Shown: positions 8,649 to 17,865, numbered from the stretch's first letter. The stretch: DNA of 58,054 nt from Rhizobiales bacterium 63-22 (GCA_001898995.1 MKVZ01000013.1:1-58054); one strand, 5' to 3'. Program-made: numbers and translations. The notes: generated from the sequence alone by a model not told the origin.

Positions 8649-9455
8649 CTACAGCTTAAAGAAACTTGCCATCAGTTCAAGCTGCTGCTCCAGCATGGGC
8701 TTGCCCAAATGGATGCGGCAGCCCCGTGCCCGCGCCTCAGCCAGAAGCGGGGTGATCTCCGGTTCCATGACGACCTCGGCCACGACCATGCCGGGGGCCA
8801 GCCCCGCGACATCCAGCGGCATCGCGTCGCCCGCCCGCATCCCCAGCGAGGTGCCGTTGACGACGATGTCATGCCCCGAGGGGCCGGCGTCGCCGACCCC
8901 GACCGAGGCTTCGGGAAAGGCCGTGCGGATGCGCTCGCAAAGCGCCTGCGCCTTGGCGGCGGTGCGATTGGCCAGCGTCAGATGCGCTACGCCCGCCTCG
9001 GCCATGGCAAAGGCGATGGCGCTGGCCGCGCCACCGGCGCCGACCAGATAGACGCGCCGGTCCGCGACCGCGATACCCTGCGATTCCAGCCCCGCGATAA
9101 AGCCTGCCCCGTCCAGCATGTCGCCGACCAGCCGCCCGTCATCCTCGCGCCGGATCACGTTCACCGCGCCCATCATCCGCGCGCGCGGCGTGATATCGTC
9201 GCAGATGCCGGCCATGGCGCTCTTGTGCGGCACCGTCACGATGCCGCCGTCATAACTTTTCAGCTTTCGCAGCGCATCGGCGAATTGGGCCAGATCCTCG
9301 GGCGCGACCTGAAACGGCACCATTACCGCATCGCGGCCGCGCCGGCTGGCGATGGCGTTGATGCCGGGCGGGGCCTTCACATGGCCGATGGGGTCGGCGA
9401 GGATGCCCAGAACCCTTGTCTTGCCGGTAATCTCGATTAGATCGCGCGCGCTCAC
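8649..9455 (-). CDS. Shikimate dehydrogenase (AroE)-like oxidoreductase with altered substrate site
   Basis: A 268-residue AroE-fold NAD(P) enzyme. The conserved Lys78 (VTVPHK), Asn99 (AVNVI) and Asp115 (DGAGF) are present, as is the cofactor loop [10 protein letters not shown]. The N-terminal substrate motif that reads S-K-S-P..HN in true AroE is changed here to [13 protein letters not shown], with Val26 and Ala28 in place of the two serines, so shikimate is unlikely to be the substrate. The GTG start at 9455 overlaps the preceding TGA (GTGA), so translation is coupled to the dehydrogenase gene. I infer oxidation or reduction of a polyhydroxy acid in the local pathway. Confidence 0.8.
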   Translation of the reverse strand: MSARDLIEITGKTRVLGILADPIGHVKAPPGINAIASRRGRDAVMVPFQVAPEDLAQFADALRKLKSYDGGIVTVPHKSAMAGICDDITPRARMMGAVNVIRREDDGRLVGDMLDGAGFIAGLESQGIAVADRRVYLVGAGGAASAIAFAMAEAGVAHLTLANRTAAKAQALCERIRTAFPEASVGVGDAGPSGHDIVVNGTSLGMRAGDAMPLDVAGLAPGMVVAEVVMEPEITPLLAEARARGCRIHLGKPMLEQQLELMASFFKL

Positions 9456-11026
9456 AGCATCGGTCTCCCGTCCAGACGGCGGGGTAGCCCCGCACCGTCG
9501 CCTTGCAGTTCCGGCGGCAGCAGGCCCTGCGGTAAATCCTGATAGCACACCGGGCGCAGGAAGCGGGCGATCGCCAGGCTTCCGACCGAGGTCGAACGCC
9601 CATCCGCCGTCGAGGGAAACGGTCCGCCATGCACCATCGCGTGGGCGACCTCGACCCCGGTGCCGAAACCGTTGACCAGAATCCGCCCGGCCTTGCGCTC
9701 CAGCAGCGGCAGCATGCCGCGCGCCGCCTCATGGTCCGCCTCATCCATATGCAGCGCCACGGTCAACTGACCTTCCAGCGCCTCCAGCACCTGCCGCAAG
9801 ACGGCAAAATCGGGGCAGCGCACGACCAAAGAGGCGGCGCCGAAGACTTCTTCATGCAGTTCGGGATGTTTAAGGAAGCTTGCTGCGTCGGTGACGAACA
9901 GCGCCGGGCTGGCTTTAAGTTCGGCGGCTGCACCGCTGGCGACGTGTTCCACCGCGTCATGCCCGGATAGTGCCGCGATACCGTGCGTATAGGCGGCAAG
10001 GATGCCCGGCGTCAGCATGGTCGCAGGCGCGGCTCCGGTGATCGCCTCGCTTGCCGCCGCAAGAAAATCGTCCAGTCCCCTGCCCTCGATGGCAAGGATC
10101 AGGCCTGGATTAGTGCAGAACTGTCCCGCACCCATCGTCAGCGACGCGGCGAAGGCGGTGCCGATCTGCGCGCCCCGCGCGGCCAAGGCGGCGGGGAGCA
10201 GCAGGACGGGGTTGATGCTGCTCATTTCGGCATAGACAGGGATCGGCTCGGGCCGCGCGGCGGCGATCTTCATGAAGGCGGTGCCGGCGGTACGCGAGCC
10301 GGTGAAGCCTACCGCCTTGATGCGCGGATCGGCGACCAGCGCTTGCGCGACGGCGCGGTCCTCGGCGAAGATCATCGAGAAGACGCCTTCGGGCAGGCCG
10401 CAATCGGCAACCGCCCCGGCCACCGCACGGGCAACCAGCTCCGATGTGCCGGGATGGGCCGAATGGGCCTTGACCACCACCGGGCAGCCGGCCGCGAGGG
10501 CCGAGGCCGTGTCGCCGCCCGCGACCGAGAAGGCCAGCGGAAAGTTCGAGGCGCCGAAGACCGCGACCGGCCCGACCGGAATATTGCGCAGCCGCAGGTC
10601 GGGACGTGGCAAGGGCTGGCGGTCCGGCAGGGCCGGGTCGATGCGCAAATCCAGAAAGCCGCCGTCGCGCACCACGGCTGCGAACAGGCGCAACTGGCCG
10701 ACGGTGCGGCCGCGCTCACCCTCGATGCGGGGGCGAGGCAGGCCGGTTTCCCGCATGGCACGTTCGACCAGTTCATCGCCAAGGTCGAGGATGTTCTGCG
10801 CCACGGCTTCAAGAAACTGCGCGCGCCGTTCCAACGGCAGAGCGCGGAACAGATCGAAGGCTGCGGCGGCCAGGGTGCAGGCGTCGTCCAGGTCGGCGGA
10901 CGAGGCGCCCCCGAAGGCCGGCTCGATGCGCGCGCCGGTCGCAGCCTCGATGGCGAAGATTCGACCATGCGGGCCCATGCGGCGAGTGGCGCCGATGAAC
11001 AGCGCGCCGGTTAGAGTCGAGGTCAT
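9452..11026 (-). CDS. Alpha-ketoglutaric semialdehyde dehydrogenase
   Basis: A 524-residue aldehyde dehydrogenase of the 2-oxoglutarate semialdehyde group, longer than general ALDHs and with the family features [15 protein letters not shown] (Asn161), AEMSSINPV (Glu267) and GQFCTNPG (catalytic Cys304). It oxidises 2-oxoglutarate semialdehyde to 2-oxoglutarate, the last step of the non-phosphorylative pentose, hexarate and hydroxyproline pathways. It begins one base after the stop of the AraD-like dehydratase, which would make its substrate. Start ATG at 11026; an AGGA-like site lies at the end of the upstream gene. Confidence 0.9.
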   Translation of the reverse strand: MTSTLTGALFIGATRRMGPHGRIFAIEAATGARIEPAFGGASSADLDDACTLAAAAFDLFRALPLERRAQFLEAVAQNILDLGDELVERAMRETGLPRPRIEGERGRTVGQLRLFAAVVRDGGFLDLRIDPALPDRQPLPRPDLRLRNIPVGPVAVFGASNFPLAFSVAGGDTASALAAGCPVVVKAHSAHPGTSELVARAVAGAVADCGLPEGVFSMIFAEDRAVAQALVADPRIKAVGFTGSRTAGTAFMKIAAARPEPIPVYAEMSSINPVLLLPAALAARGAQIGTAFAASLTMGAGQFCTNPGLILAIEGRGLDDFLAAASEAITGAAPATMLTPGILAAYTHGIAALSGHDAVEHVASGAAAELKASPALFVTDAASFLKHPELHEEVFGAASLVVRCPDFAVLRQVLEALEGQLTVALHMDEADHEAARGMLPLLERKAGRILVNGFGTGVEVAHAMVHGGPFPSTADGRSTSVGSLAIARFLRPVCYQDLPQGLLPPELQGDGAGLPRRLDGRPML

Positions 11027-11027
11027 C

Positions 11028-11957
11028 CTATTTCCCCCAGTTCAGCGCCAGCGGCTGCACTTCGCGCGCCAGTTCCAGAAGCCCCGCGCGCGTGGCGGGA
11101 TGCACTGGCTCAAGCGGGTGGCGCACGGCGTCCGAGCCGATCACGCCGCCCTCGGCCATGACGATTTTGGCCGCACGAAGGCCGCACTGGCGGTTCTCGT
11201 AGTTGATCAAAGGCAGGATGCGCTGGTAGACCGCAGCAGCAAGATCGCGCCGGCCGGCAGCATGGTGCTCGATAACCGGGCGGATCAGGTCGGGCAGCAG
11301 CGCGCTCGACATGACACCCGTGGCCCCCGCGTCCAGGTCGGCCATGAGGGTGATCGCCTCCTCGCCGTCGAACGGCCCTTCGATAGCGTCGCCGCCGGCG
11401 GCGATCAGGGCGCGCAGCTTGGCGGCGGTGCCGGGCACCTCGATCTTGAAATAGCGCACCAGCGGCAGTTCCGTCGCCAGCCGCACGAGAAAGGGAACGG
11501 ACAGATGCACGCCGCTGAGCGGCGCGTCCTGCACCATGATCGGGATTCGCGCTGCGTCCCGCACCCGCGCGAAATGGTCGTAGATCGCCTGTTCGTCCAC
11601 GCGCAGGGCACCCGCGCCGTGATAGGGGGGCATCATCATCAGCAGGGCCGCGCCGTGTTCGCGGGCATGGGCGGCGCGCTCGGCGGCGATGCGGGTACTG
11701 AAATGGCTGCATGTCACCATGACCGGCACGCGGCCGGCGACATGGGCAAGGCTGTCCTCGGTGAGGATGCGGCGCTCCTCGTCGGTCAGAAGAAACTGTT
11801 CGGAATAGTTGGCAAGCAGGCAAATACCATCCACGCCCTGGTCGATCATGCAGTCGAGGACGCGACGCTGCCCTTCGAGGTCGATATCGCCATTGTCATG
11901 GAAGGGCGTTGGTGCAACGGGAAACAATCCGCGATAAGGCGTACGGTCGGCGGTCAT
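11028..11957 (-). CDS. araD: L-2-keto-3-deoxyarabonate dehydratase-like DHDPS-family enzyme
   Basis: A 309-residue dihydrodipicolinate-synthase-family barrel with the Schiff-base lysine at Lys171 (RYFKIEVPG). The segment [16 protein letters not shown], the [15 protein letters not shown] block and the NYENRQ motif resemble the Azospirillum L-2-keto-3-deoxyarabonate dehydratase as I remember it. As in that subgroup, the usual catalytic Tyr of DapA is replaced (MVQDAP). The product would be 2-oxoglutarate semialdehyde, matching the next gene. Alternatives are 5-keto-4-deoxyglucarate dehydratase or the hydroxyproline-pathway deaminase. Start 11957 is preceded by AGGA. Confidence 0.72.
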   Translation of the reverse strand: MTADRTPYRGLFPVAPTPFHDNGDIDLEGQRRVLDCMIDQGVDGICLLANYSEQFLLTDEERRILTEDSLAHVAGRVPVMVTCSHFSTRIAAERAAHAREHGAALLMMMPPYHGAGALRVDEQAIYDHFARVRDAARIPIMVQDAPLSGVHLSVPFLVRLATELPLVRYFKIEVPGTAAKLRALIAAGGDAIEGPFDGEEAITLMADLDAGATGVMSSALLPDLIRPVIEHHAAGRRDLAAAVYQRILPLINYENRQCGLRAAKIVMAEGGVIGSDAVRHPLEPVHPATRAGLLELAREVQPLALNWGK

Positions 11958-11991
11958 GATCTATCCTGTACTAAAAAACGGTCTTTGGAGG

Positions 11992-12017
11992 GCCGGTGCG
12001 GGTTTTCCCGCACCGGC
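11992..12017. repeat. Perfect 11-bp stem-loop between binding-protein gene and araD-like gene
   Basis: gccggtgcggg (11992-12002), loop tttt, then cccgcaccggc (12007-12017) form a perfect hairpin eight bases beyond the binding-protein stop. On the minus strand no U-run follows, so it is more likely an mRNA-stabilising or processing hairpin than a strong terminator. Such a site would leave the binding protein in excess over the catabolic genes. Confidence 0.6.
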
Positions 12018-12024
12018 GAAAGGC

Positions 12025-12834
12025 TTATTCTTCCGGAATGGTTTTCGGCAGCGGCTGGTGGAAATACTTTTCGTAGATCGCGTTCAGCTTGCCGTTTTCG
12101 AGGTTCTTGGCGACCCATTCGTTGACCCAGGTCTTCAGTTCGTCGTCGCCCTTGCGCAGGCCGACGGCCATCGGATATGCGGCCATGTTGAGCTTGACTT
12201 CCAGATTGAGCGCCGGATTCTGCTCGGCCACGTCGTTCGCCGTAGAAAGGGCGGCAGCGAGGATGTTCTGCTGGCCGGTCGCCACGGCGGTGTTCGTGGT
12301 CGCCTCGTCCTCATAGCGCACGATATTGGCATTGACGCTATTGTCCTTGACGATGCGTGTCAGCTCGATGTCGGCGGTGGTACCGCGCGCCACGGCGATC
12401 GACTTGCCGGCAAGATCGGCCGGCGCCTTGATGGCCGTGCCCTTCGGCGCGGAGATGACGACCGGAATGACGCCGTACGGCTTGGAATAATCGACGACTT
12501 TCTTGCGCTCGGGGGTGATCGAGAACGAGGCGATCACCATGTCCACCTTGCGGCTGAGCAGCGTGGGCACCCGGTTGGCGCCGGAAACCGGCACGATTTC
12601 CAGCGGGACGCCCATGTCCTCGGCGAGCAGCTTGGCCGTCTCGACATCGGAGCCGGTTTCCTTCGCCTCGGAATTCAGCATGCCATAGGGCGGGTGACTG
12701 ACGTCGATGGCGACGATCACCTTGCCGCGCTCCTTGATGGCGGCGGGCACATCGGCCGCACCGGCTGCGGTGGCGCCGAAGGCAAGGCCGATCATGAGGC
12801 TCGCGGCCGCTGCGGCCAGTTTGAGTTTCAGCAT
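12025..12834 (-). CDS. Periplasmic binding protein of a polar amino acid-type ABC importer
   Basis: A 269-residue family 3 solute-binding protein with a Sec signal peptide (MLKLKLAAAAASLMIGLAFG..AGAA) and lobe motifs VIVAIDVSHPPYGMLN and GSDVETAKLLAEDM. The ATG at 12834 follows AAGGAGGAG, so the upstream extension is rejected. It is transcribed after the ATPase and permease genes and before the araD-like gene. Although the family name says amino acid, sugar-acid pathway neighbours suggest an aldonate or aldarate ligand. That is inference. Confidence 0.9.
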   Translation of the reverse strand: MLKLKLAAAAASLMIGLAFGATAAGAADVPAAIKERGKVIVAIDVSHPPYGMLNSEAKETGSDVETAKLLAEDMGVPLEIVPVSGANRVPTLLSRKVDMVIASFSITPERKKVVDYSKPYGVIPVVISAPKGTAIKAPADLAGKSIAVARGTTADIELTRIVKDNSVNANIVRYEDEATTNTAVATGQQNILAAALSTANDVAEQNPALNLEVKLNMAAYPMAVGLRKGDDELKTWVNEWVAKNLENGKLNAIYEKYFHQPLPKTIPEE

Positions 12835-12860
12835 GGTTTCTCCTCCTTGGGTTGATTGGT

Positions 12861-13601
12861 TCAAAGCCCGTTGCCGACAAACTGGCGCAGTTCGGCCGTT
12901 TTCGGATCGAGCAGCATGTCGCCGGGCCCGGTTTCCCAGACACGGCCCTGATGCATGAAGACGACCTGATCCGCGACCGAGCGCGCGAATGCCATCTCGT
13001 GCGTCACCAGCATCATCGTCATGCCGTTCGAAGCGAGGCGCTCGATGACCTTCAGCACCTCGCCGGTCAGTTCCGGGTCGAGAGCCGAGGTGACTTCATC
13101 GAAGAGCATCAGGCGCGGATGCATGGCGAGCGAACGGGCGATGGCTACGCGCTGCTGCTGGCCACCGGAGAGCTCCTCCGGATAGGACTGGACCTTATCG
13201 GACAGGCCGACCTGTGCCAGCACCTCCCTGGCGAGTTCACGCGCCTCAGCCTGGCCGACGCCCTTCACCTTGCGAGGAGCGAGCGTCACGTTCTGCTCGA
13301 CCGTCAGGTGGGGAAAGAGATTGTAGCTCTGGAAAACGATGCCCACATCCTGACGCAGCTGGCGCAAGTTCACCTTCTCGGCGGCAAGGTCGTGGCCGCA
13401 GACATGCAGCCCGCCCGCCTGAAAGCGTTCCAGCCCGTTCACGCAGCGAAGTGCCGTGCTCTTGCCGGAACCCGAGCGTCCGATCAGCGCGACGACCTGA
13501 CCGGGTTCCACTTCGAGATCGATGCCCTTCAGCACTTCGATCTGGCCATAGCTCTTGCGCAGGTTATGGAAACGGACCATCGGTTGGGTTGCGCCTGACA
13601 T
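12861..13601 (-). CDS. Polar amino acid-type ABC importer, ATPase subunit
   Basis: A 246-residue ATPase with Walker A (GRSGSGKST), Q-loop (FQSYNLFPH), signature (LSGGQQQR), Walker B (LMLFDEVTSALDP) and switch His (THEM). The start ATG at 13601 (MSGATQPMV) is preceded by GAAGGA; a longer frame to 14249 is only overlap with the permease. It lies between the two permease genes and the binding-protein gene and pairs with them. Confidence 0.92.
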   Translation of the reverse strand: MSGATQPMVRFHNLRKSYGQIEVLKGIDLEVEPGQVVALIGRSGSGKSTALRCVNGLERFQAGGLHVCGHDLAAEKVNLRQLRQDVGIVFQSYNLFPHLTVEQNVTLAPRKVKGVGQAEARELAREVLAQVGLSDKVQSYPEELSGGQQQRVAIARSLAMHPRLMLFDEVTSALDPELTGEVLKVIERLASNGMTMMLVTHEMAFARSVADQVVFMHQGRVWETGPGDMLLDPKTAELRQFVGNGL

Positions 13602-13654
13602 GATGGGTTGTCCTTCGTGTGATGGAGCCGATGACGGAGCCTTGGCCCGGCGGT

Positions 13655-14299
13655 TCAATTGCGGTGTAGCTTGCGTTCGAAGCGGCGCGCCATGACCGAC
13701 ATCGGAAAGCAGATGGCGAAGTAGATGAGCGCCGCGATCGTGAAGACAGTGAACGGCTTGAAGGTCGAGTTGTTGATGACCTTGGCCGAATAGGTGAGGT
13801 CGAAAAAGTTGATGACGACCGCGTAGGAGGTGTTCTTGACGATTTGCACCAGAAAGCCGACCGTCGGCGGGATGGCGATGCGCAGAGCCTGCGGCAGGAT
13901 CACGTAGACGAACCGTTGCGATCTGGTGAGCGCGAGACATTCGGCCGCCTCCCACTGGGTCTTCGGCACGGCCTGAATGCAGCCCTTCCATATCTCGCCG
14001 AGATAGGCGCCGGCATAGAGGGTCATGGCAAGGCCAGCCGCCACCAGAGCGGGCACATCGAAGCCGCCGATGCTGATGCCGAAATAGACGACGAACATGA
14101 TGACCGGCAGCGGCACACCCTGGATGAACTGGACAAGGCCGGAAGACACGATCCGCAGCCACCGGGCATCGGCCGAGCGCGCCAGCGCCAGCGGCAGGCC
14201 GAGAACGGTGCCGCCGATAAAACCGAGCACAGACAGCACGATGGTCCACCCCGCGCCCTGGAAGAGGTAGGCGATCTGTTGAATGCTAAGTCCCAGCAT
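13655..14299 (-). CDS. Polar amino acid-type ABC importer, permease subunit 2
   Basis: A 214-residue HisM-type inner-membrane permease with several hydrophobic segments. The ATPase-coupling loop is WEAAECLALTRSQRFVYVILPQALR. Start ATG 14299 has GAGGT upstream. It follows the other permease by nine bases, so the pair should form the heterodimeric channel. Confidence 0.92.
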   Translation of the reverse strand: MLGLSIQQIAYLFQGAGWTIVLSVLGFIGGTVLGLPLALARSADARWLRIVSSGLVQFIQGVPLPVIMFVVYFGISIGGFDVPALVAAGLAMTLYAGAYLGEIWKGCIQAVPKTQWEAAECLALTRSQRFVYVILPQALRIAIPPTVGFLVQIVKNTSYAVVINFFDLTYSAKVINNSTFKPFTVFTIAALIYFAICFPMSVMARRFERKLHRN

Positions 14300-14308
14300 G
14301 GTTCTACC

Positions 14309-14989
14309 TCACAGCGATGTGCGCAGCCGGCGGCGGCGGGGAAAGGAGACTTCCGCGATACCCATGAGGACGACGCGCAGCAGCGAGGCGAGTCCCAGAT
14401 AGAGAACGGCGATGACCAGATAGACCTCGAAGCCGCGGAAGGTGAAGGACTGGATCATGTAGGCGACGCCCGTCAGCTCCTCGGCGGAAATCTGCGACAT
14501 GATGGAGGTCGCCAGCATCATCAGCACGAACTGGCTGACGAGGGCGGGATAAACCCGCTCCACCGCTTGCGGCACCTCGACATAGACGAGGGACTGGAAC
14601 GGGCTCAGCGCAAGACAGGACGCTGCCTCGAGCTGGCCGCGCGGGATCGTCTGGAAGCCGGCGCGCATAATCTCGGCGGTATAAGCCCCGACATTGATGA
14701 TGAGCGCGATGACCGCCGCGGCGAAGGGACCGACATGGACCTGCAGCGAGGCGAGGCCGAAGAACAGCCAGAACACCTGGATGATCAGCGGTGTATTGCG
14801 GATGGCCTCGACATAGATCGTGGCGATGCGCTGTGCCCACGGCCTGCCGCGAAGGCGCGCGACGGCCACGAGGGTACCGAGCAGGAAGCCCGGCAGGATC
14901 GAGGCGACCGTCATGCCGATGGTCAGCCAGATGCCTCTGATGAGGTCCGGCAGGTAATCGTTCAGGAACGAGAAATCGAATTCATACAT
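14309..14989 (-). CDS. Polar amino acid-type ABC importer, permease subunit 1
   Basis: A 226-residue permease with N-terminal FLNDYLPDLIRGIWLTIG, a coupling loop LEAASCLALSPFQSLVYVEVPQA and an Arg-rich C-terminus. It is the first gene of the transporter run, reading away from the UxaA-like dehydratase gene across a 202-bp divergent promoter region. No separate outer-membrane or periplasmic component is seen upstream. Confidence 0.92.
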   Translation of the reverse strand: MYEFDFSFLNDYLPDLIRGIWLTIGMTVASILPGFLLGTLVAVARLRGRPWAQRIATIYVEAIRNTPLIIQVFWLFFGLASLQVHVGPFAAAVIALIINVGAYTAEIMRAGFQTIPRGQLEAASCLALSPFQSLVYVEVPQAVERVYPALVSQFVLMMLATSIMSQISAEELTGVAYMIQSFTFRGFEVYLVIAVLYLGLASLLRVVLMGIAEVSFPRRRRLRTSL

Positions 14990-15127
14990 GGAGGCACGCG
15001 ATTCCGGGTTTCACGACGGAAGGCAGCGCAGTTCCCGCATTTCCAGCGGGTATCGGGCAAAATCGCAAGATCGCAACAGGCATCGGTCCGGGTCTCCTCC
15101 CCACGCCAATTTTCCCTCGACGGGCAG

Positions 15128-15156
15128 TTGACTTTTCGGCCTCTACCATGAATGAT
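15128..15156 (+). promoter_or_regulatory. Possible promoter of the UxaA-family dehydratase gene
   Basis: TTGACT (15128-15133) and AATGAT (15151-15156) are separated by 17 bp, a reasonable sigma-70-like pair (4/6 in the -10). Flanking atgaat (15149-15154) and attcat copies suggest a small dyad overlapping it. This is weak evidence from sequence alone. Confidence 0.3.
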
Positions 15157-15191
15157 CTATGCACGCAATATTCATTTTCAGGATTTCGCCC

Positions 15192-16733
15192 ATGACGACC
15201 GATACGATCTCCCCGGTGATCAGGCTCAACCCGGCCGACAATGTGGGCGTGGCACGCACCGCGATACCCCGCGGCACGGCGATTGCCGAGGGCGGAGAAG
15301 CCGTCACCGCGCGGGCGGACATTCCAAGCGGCCACAAGGTGGCGCTGCGCACCATCGCACCGGGAGAAGCCGTCCTGAAATACGGCCAGACCATCGGAAT
15401 CGCGACCGGAACCATCACGCCGGGCGACCACGTGCATCTGCACAACCTCGCCATGCAGGAAAGCCACGCAACCCATCATTTCGCCGAGGATGCCCGCGAA
15501 ACGCCGCTTCTCCCGGAGAGCGAACGCCGCACCTTTGAAGGCTATGTGCGGCCCGACGGGCAGGTCGGCACGCGCAACTTCATCGGCATCGTCACCTCGG
15601 TGAACTGTTCTGCCACGGTGGCGCGCGCCATCGCCGATCATTTCAATCGCGGCGGCGGCCTCGAGGGCTACGACAACGTGGACGGCGTGGTGGCGCTCAC
15701 CCACGGCACGGGCTGCGCGATCAACATGAAGACGGAGGGCTACCTCTATCTCCAGCGCGTGCTCTCCGGCTATGCGCGCAACCCCAATTTCGCCGGCATC
15801 CTCTTCATCGGCCTCGGCTGCGAGACGAACCAGATCGATCCGATCGTTCAGAAGTTCGGCCTGACGGAAGGCCCGCTCCTTCGCACCATGACGATCCAGA
15901 ATCTCGGCGGCACGCGCAAGACCATCGAAGTGGCAAGCGGTATCATCCGCGAGATGTTGCCGCAGGTGAATGCCGCCAAGCGCACCACCGTGCCACTCAC
16001 CGGCCTCAAGGTCGCGTTGCAGTGCGGCGGCTCGGACGGCTATTCCGGCATTTCCGCCAACCCGGCACTCGGCTATGCGGCGGATCTCATCGTCCAGCAC
16101 GGCGGCACCGCCGTCCTCAGCGAGACACCGGAAATCTACGGCGCCGAACATCTCCTGACGCGCCGGGCCGTCAGCGCTGAAGTGGCGCAGAAGCTGATAG
16201 ACCGCATCGAGTGGTGGCGCCGCTATACCGAGCGCAACGGCGCCGAGCTCAACAACAACCCCTCCCACGGCAACAAGCTCGGGGGCCTGACGACCATCCT
16301 CGAAAAATCGCTGGGGGCGGTCGCCAAGGGCGGTTCGATGCCGCTGGAGGCGGTCTACGAATACGGCGAAATCATCGACCGCACCGGCTTCGTCTTCATG
16401 GACACGCCCGGCTATGATCCCGTCGCCGTGACCGGACAGGTGGCGGGTGGTTGCAACGTCATCGTCTTCACCACCGGTCGGGGTTCGGTCTCCGGCTTCA
16501 AGCCCGCCCCGTGTATCAAGGTCGCTACCAATACCGAGATGTACGAGCACATGAGCGATGACATGGACATCAATTGCGGCGACATCGTCAATGGCACGGA
16601 CAGCATCGAGGCGGCCGGTCGGCGCATCTTCGAGAAGATTCTGGCTGTTGCTTCGGGCGAGCACACGCTAAGCGAGGATTTCGGATTCGGAGACAACGAG
16701 TTTGTGCCATGGCAGATCGGAGCCGTAACCTGA
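15192..16733 (+). CDS. UxaA/GarD-family sugar-acid dehydratase (altronate/galactarate dehydratase family)
   Basis: A 513-residue protein with both parts of the family: an N-terminal SAF-like domain (about residues 10-85, GHKVALRTIAPGEAVLKYGQ, ending PGDHVHLHNLA) and a large C-terminal dehydratase domain. The latter carries GTRNFIGIVTSVNC, THGTGCAI, FIGLGCETNQ, LQCGGSDGYSGISANPALG and FTTGRGSVSGF. Conserved cysteines fit the iron-dependent catalysis of this family. ATG 15192 is preferred over 15159 because the family starts near here and CAGGA precedes it. The substrate may be an aldonate or aldarate feeding 2-keto-3-deoxy acid to the araD-like enzyme. Confidence 0.85.
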   Translation: MTTDTISPVIRLNPADNVGVARTAIPRGTAIAEGGEAVTARADIPSGHKVALRTIAPGEAVLKYGQTIGIATGTITPGDHVHLHNLAMQESHATHHFAEDARETPLLPESERRTFEGYVRPDGQVGTRNFIGIVTSVNCSATVARAIADHFNRGGGLEGYDNVDGVVALTHGTGCAINMKTEGYLYLQRVLSGYARNPNFAGILFIGLGCETNQIDPIVQKFGLTEGPLLRTMTIQNLGGTRKTIEVASGIIREMLPQVNAAKRTTVPLTGLKVALQCGGSDGYSGISANPALGYAADLIVQHGGTAVLSETPEIYGAEHLLTRRAVSAEVAQKLIDRIEWWRRYTERNGAELNNNPSHGNKLGGLTTILEKSLGAVAKGGSMPLEAVYEYGEIIDRTGFVFMDTPGYDPVAVTGQVAGGCNVIVFTTGRGSVSGFKPAPCIKVATNTEMYEHMSDDMDINCGDIVNGTDSIEAAGRRIFEKILAVASGEHTLSEDFGFGDNEFVPWQIGAVT

Positions 16734-17740
16734 CCATTCAGCCCCCGGAAACTCCGGCTGGTTCTGCGGTCGCCGCAGGCCCGGCCTATGCGACCATCGA
16801 GGCCCACATCCGCAAAAGCATCAAGGCAGGCGCCCTGCCCGACGGAACCGTGCTGCTGGAAGGGCCGCTCGCCGCGCTGTTCGGATCCAGCCGCTCTCCC
16901 GTGAAACGCGCGCTGTCAGCCTTGGAGGAGGAGGGGCTGCTCAGCCGTTTTGACGGGCGCGGCCTGCTGGTCGGAAACAATGGAATACCTCGCCGCGTGA
17001 AGATCGTTCCCGACATGCTGTTGCTTGAGGACGAGGAAGGGTTCAATGCCAAGAGCTTCGCCTGGCAACCGCACTACTATGAGTTTGAACGCGAGATCAT
17101 CCTGCGCTCGGTCTTCGGCCGGGCACGCGTAAACGAACTGGCGCTGGCCCGGCATCTTGATGTCAGCCGCACCGTGGCGCATGAGCTGCTGATCCATGCG
17201 CGCGAGGTGGGGATCGTCTACAAGGATGATGGATCGCGCTGGTGGATCGTGCCGCTCGACGAGGCACGGTTCGAGAACCTCTATGAACTGCGTATCCTGC
17301 TGGAACCCGTTGCAATGACCAGCGCTATCGGTCGCATCCCCGACGAGCGCCTGGAAGAGGTCGAGACCAGGCTGCATCGGGTGCAGGAACAATTCCCTGC
17401 GGTTACCGGCGCCGATCTGGATCTTCTGGAATCCGATCTGCATATCGACTGCGTCGGCTATGGCTGCAATCCGGAGATCATCGAGGCGCTGAAGCGCAGT
17501 CGCTGCATTCTCGTCGCGGGCAAGCACATCCAGTTGGCGCTTGGCTCGGATGCACGGGTCGATCCTTTCATGGACGAACATCTTGAGATCGTAGCTGCGT
17601 TACGTGTGCAGGACCCCACTGCGGTGCGCGAAACACTCGTTCGGCACCTGGAGCTTTCCGCCGAAAAGGCTGTCCATCGTCTTGCAGCCTTCCGCAGCCG
17701 TAAGGGGGTTGCAGAACTGCCCTACATATTGGAGCCATGA
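16709..17740 (+). CDS. Tandem winged-helix FCD-type GntR regulator
   Basis: A 343-residue regulator, over 100 residues longer than a normal FadR-type protein. One winged helix is visible at about 27-90 (LAALFGSSRSPVKRALSAL, EEEGLLSRFDGRG). A second is at about 124-182 (VNELALARHLDVSRTVAHEL, GIVYKDDGSRWWIVP). An FCD domain follows at about 187-335 with metal ligands in SDLHID, DEHLEIV and VRHLEL. ATG 16709 overlaps the dehydratase gene by 25 bp, so the two are co-transcribed. It presumably controls the divergent sugar-acid genes. The protein at 41247 has the same unusual plan. Confidence 0.85.
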   Translation: MADRSRNLTIQPPETPAGSAVAAGPAYATIEAHIRKSIKAGALPDGTVLLEGPLAALFGSSRSPVKRALSALEEEGLLSRFDGRGLLVGNNGIPRRVKIVPDMLLLEDEEGFNAKSFAWQPHYYEFEREIILRSVFGRARVNELALARHLDVSRTVAHELLIHAREVGIVYKDDGSRWWIVPLDEARFENLYELRILLEPVAMTSAIGRIPDERLEEVETRLHRVQEQFPAVTGADLDLLESDLHIDCVGYGCNPEIIEALKRSRCILVAGKHIQLALGSDARVDPFMDEHLEIVAALRVQDPTAVRETLVRHLELSAEKAVHRLAAFRSRKGVAELPYILEP

Positions 17741-17744
17741 AAAG

Positions 17745-17766
17745 GGGCGTGTTGCAAAGTTTTGTT
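17745..17766 (+). repeat. IS6-family-like terminal repeat remnant
   Basis: ggggcgtgttgcaaagtttt carries the tgttgcaaa core of IS6-family inverted repeats. A matching inverse core, tttgcaacacagc, lies near 7437-7449. No IS6 transposase accompanies either, so both may be scars or chance matches. Confidence 0.25.
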
Positions 17767-17865
17767 CAGGCTATGCCGCCTGAAATCCTGCAATGCACTG
17801 CGTGTCATCGCCCGCAAATTTGCAGCAAGCCTCCGCAAAGTTCGTAAGTATAATCTCACGTCCTC

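Noticed and set aside
13844..15151. 435-codon plus-strand open frame
   Set aside because: Antisense to two ABC permease genes; low-complexity charged sequence.
14982..16664. 560-codon minus-strand open frame
   Set aside because: Antisense shadow of the UxaA-family dehydratase, which has clear family motifs on the plus strand.
7491..17740. Hydroxyproline degradation cluster
   Set aside because: A DHDPS-family enzyme, KGSA dehydrogenase and amino acid importer would fit, but there is no hydroxyproline epimerase or D-hydroxyproline oxidase, and the UxaA-family dehydratase favours a sugar-acid pathway.
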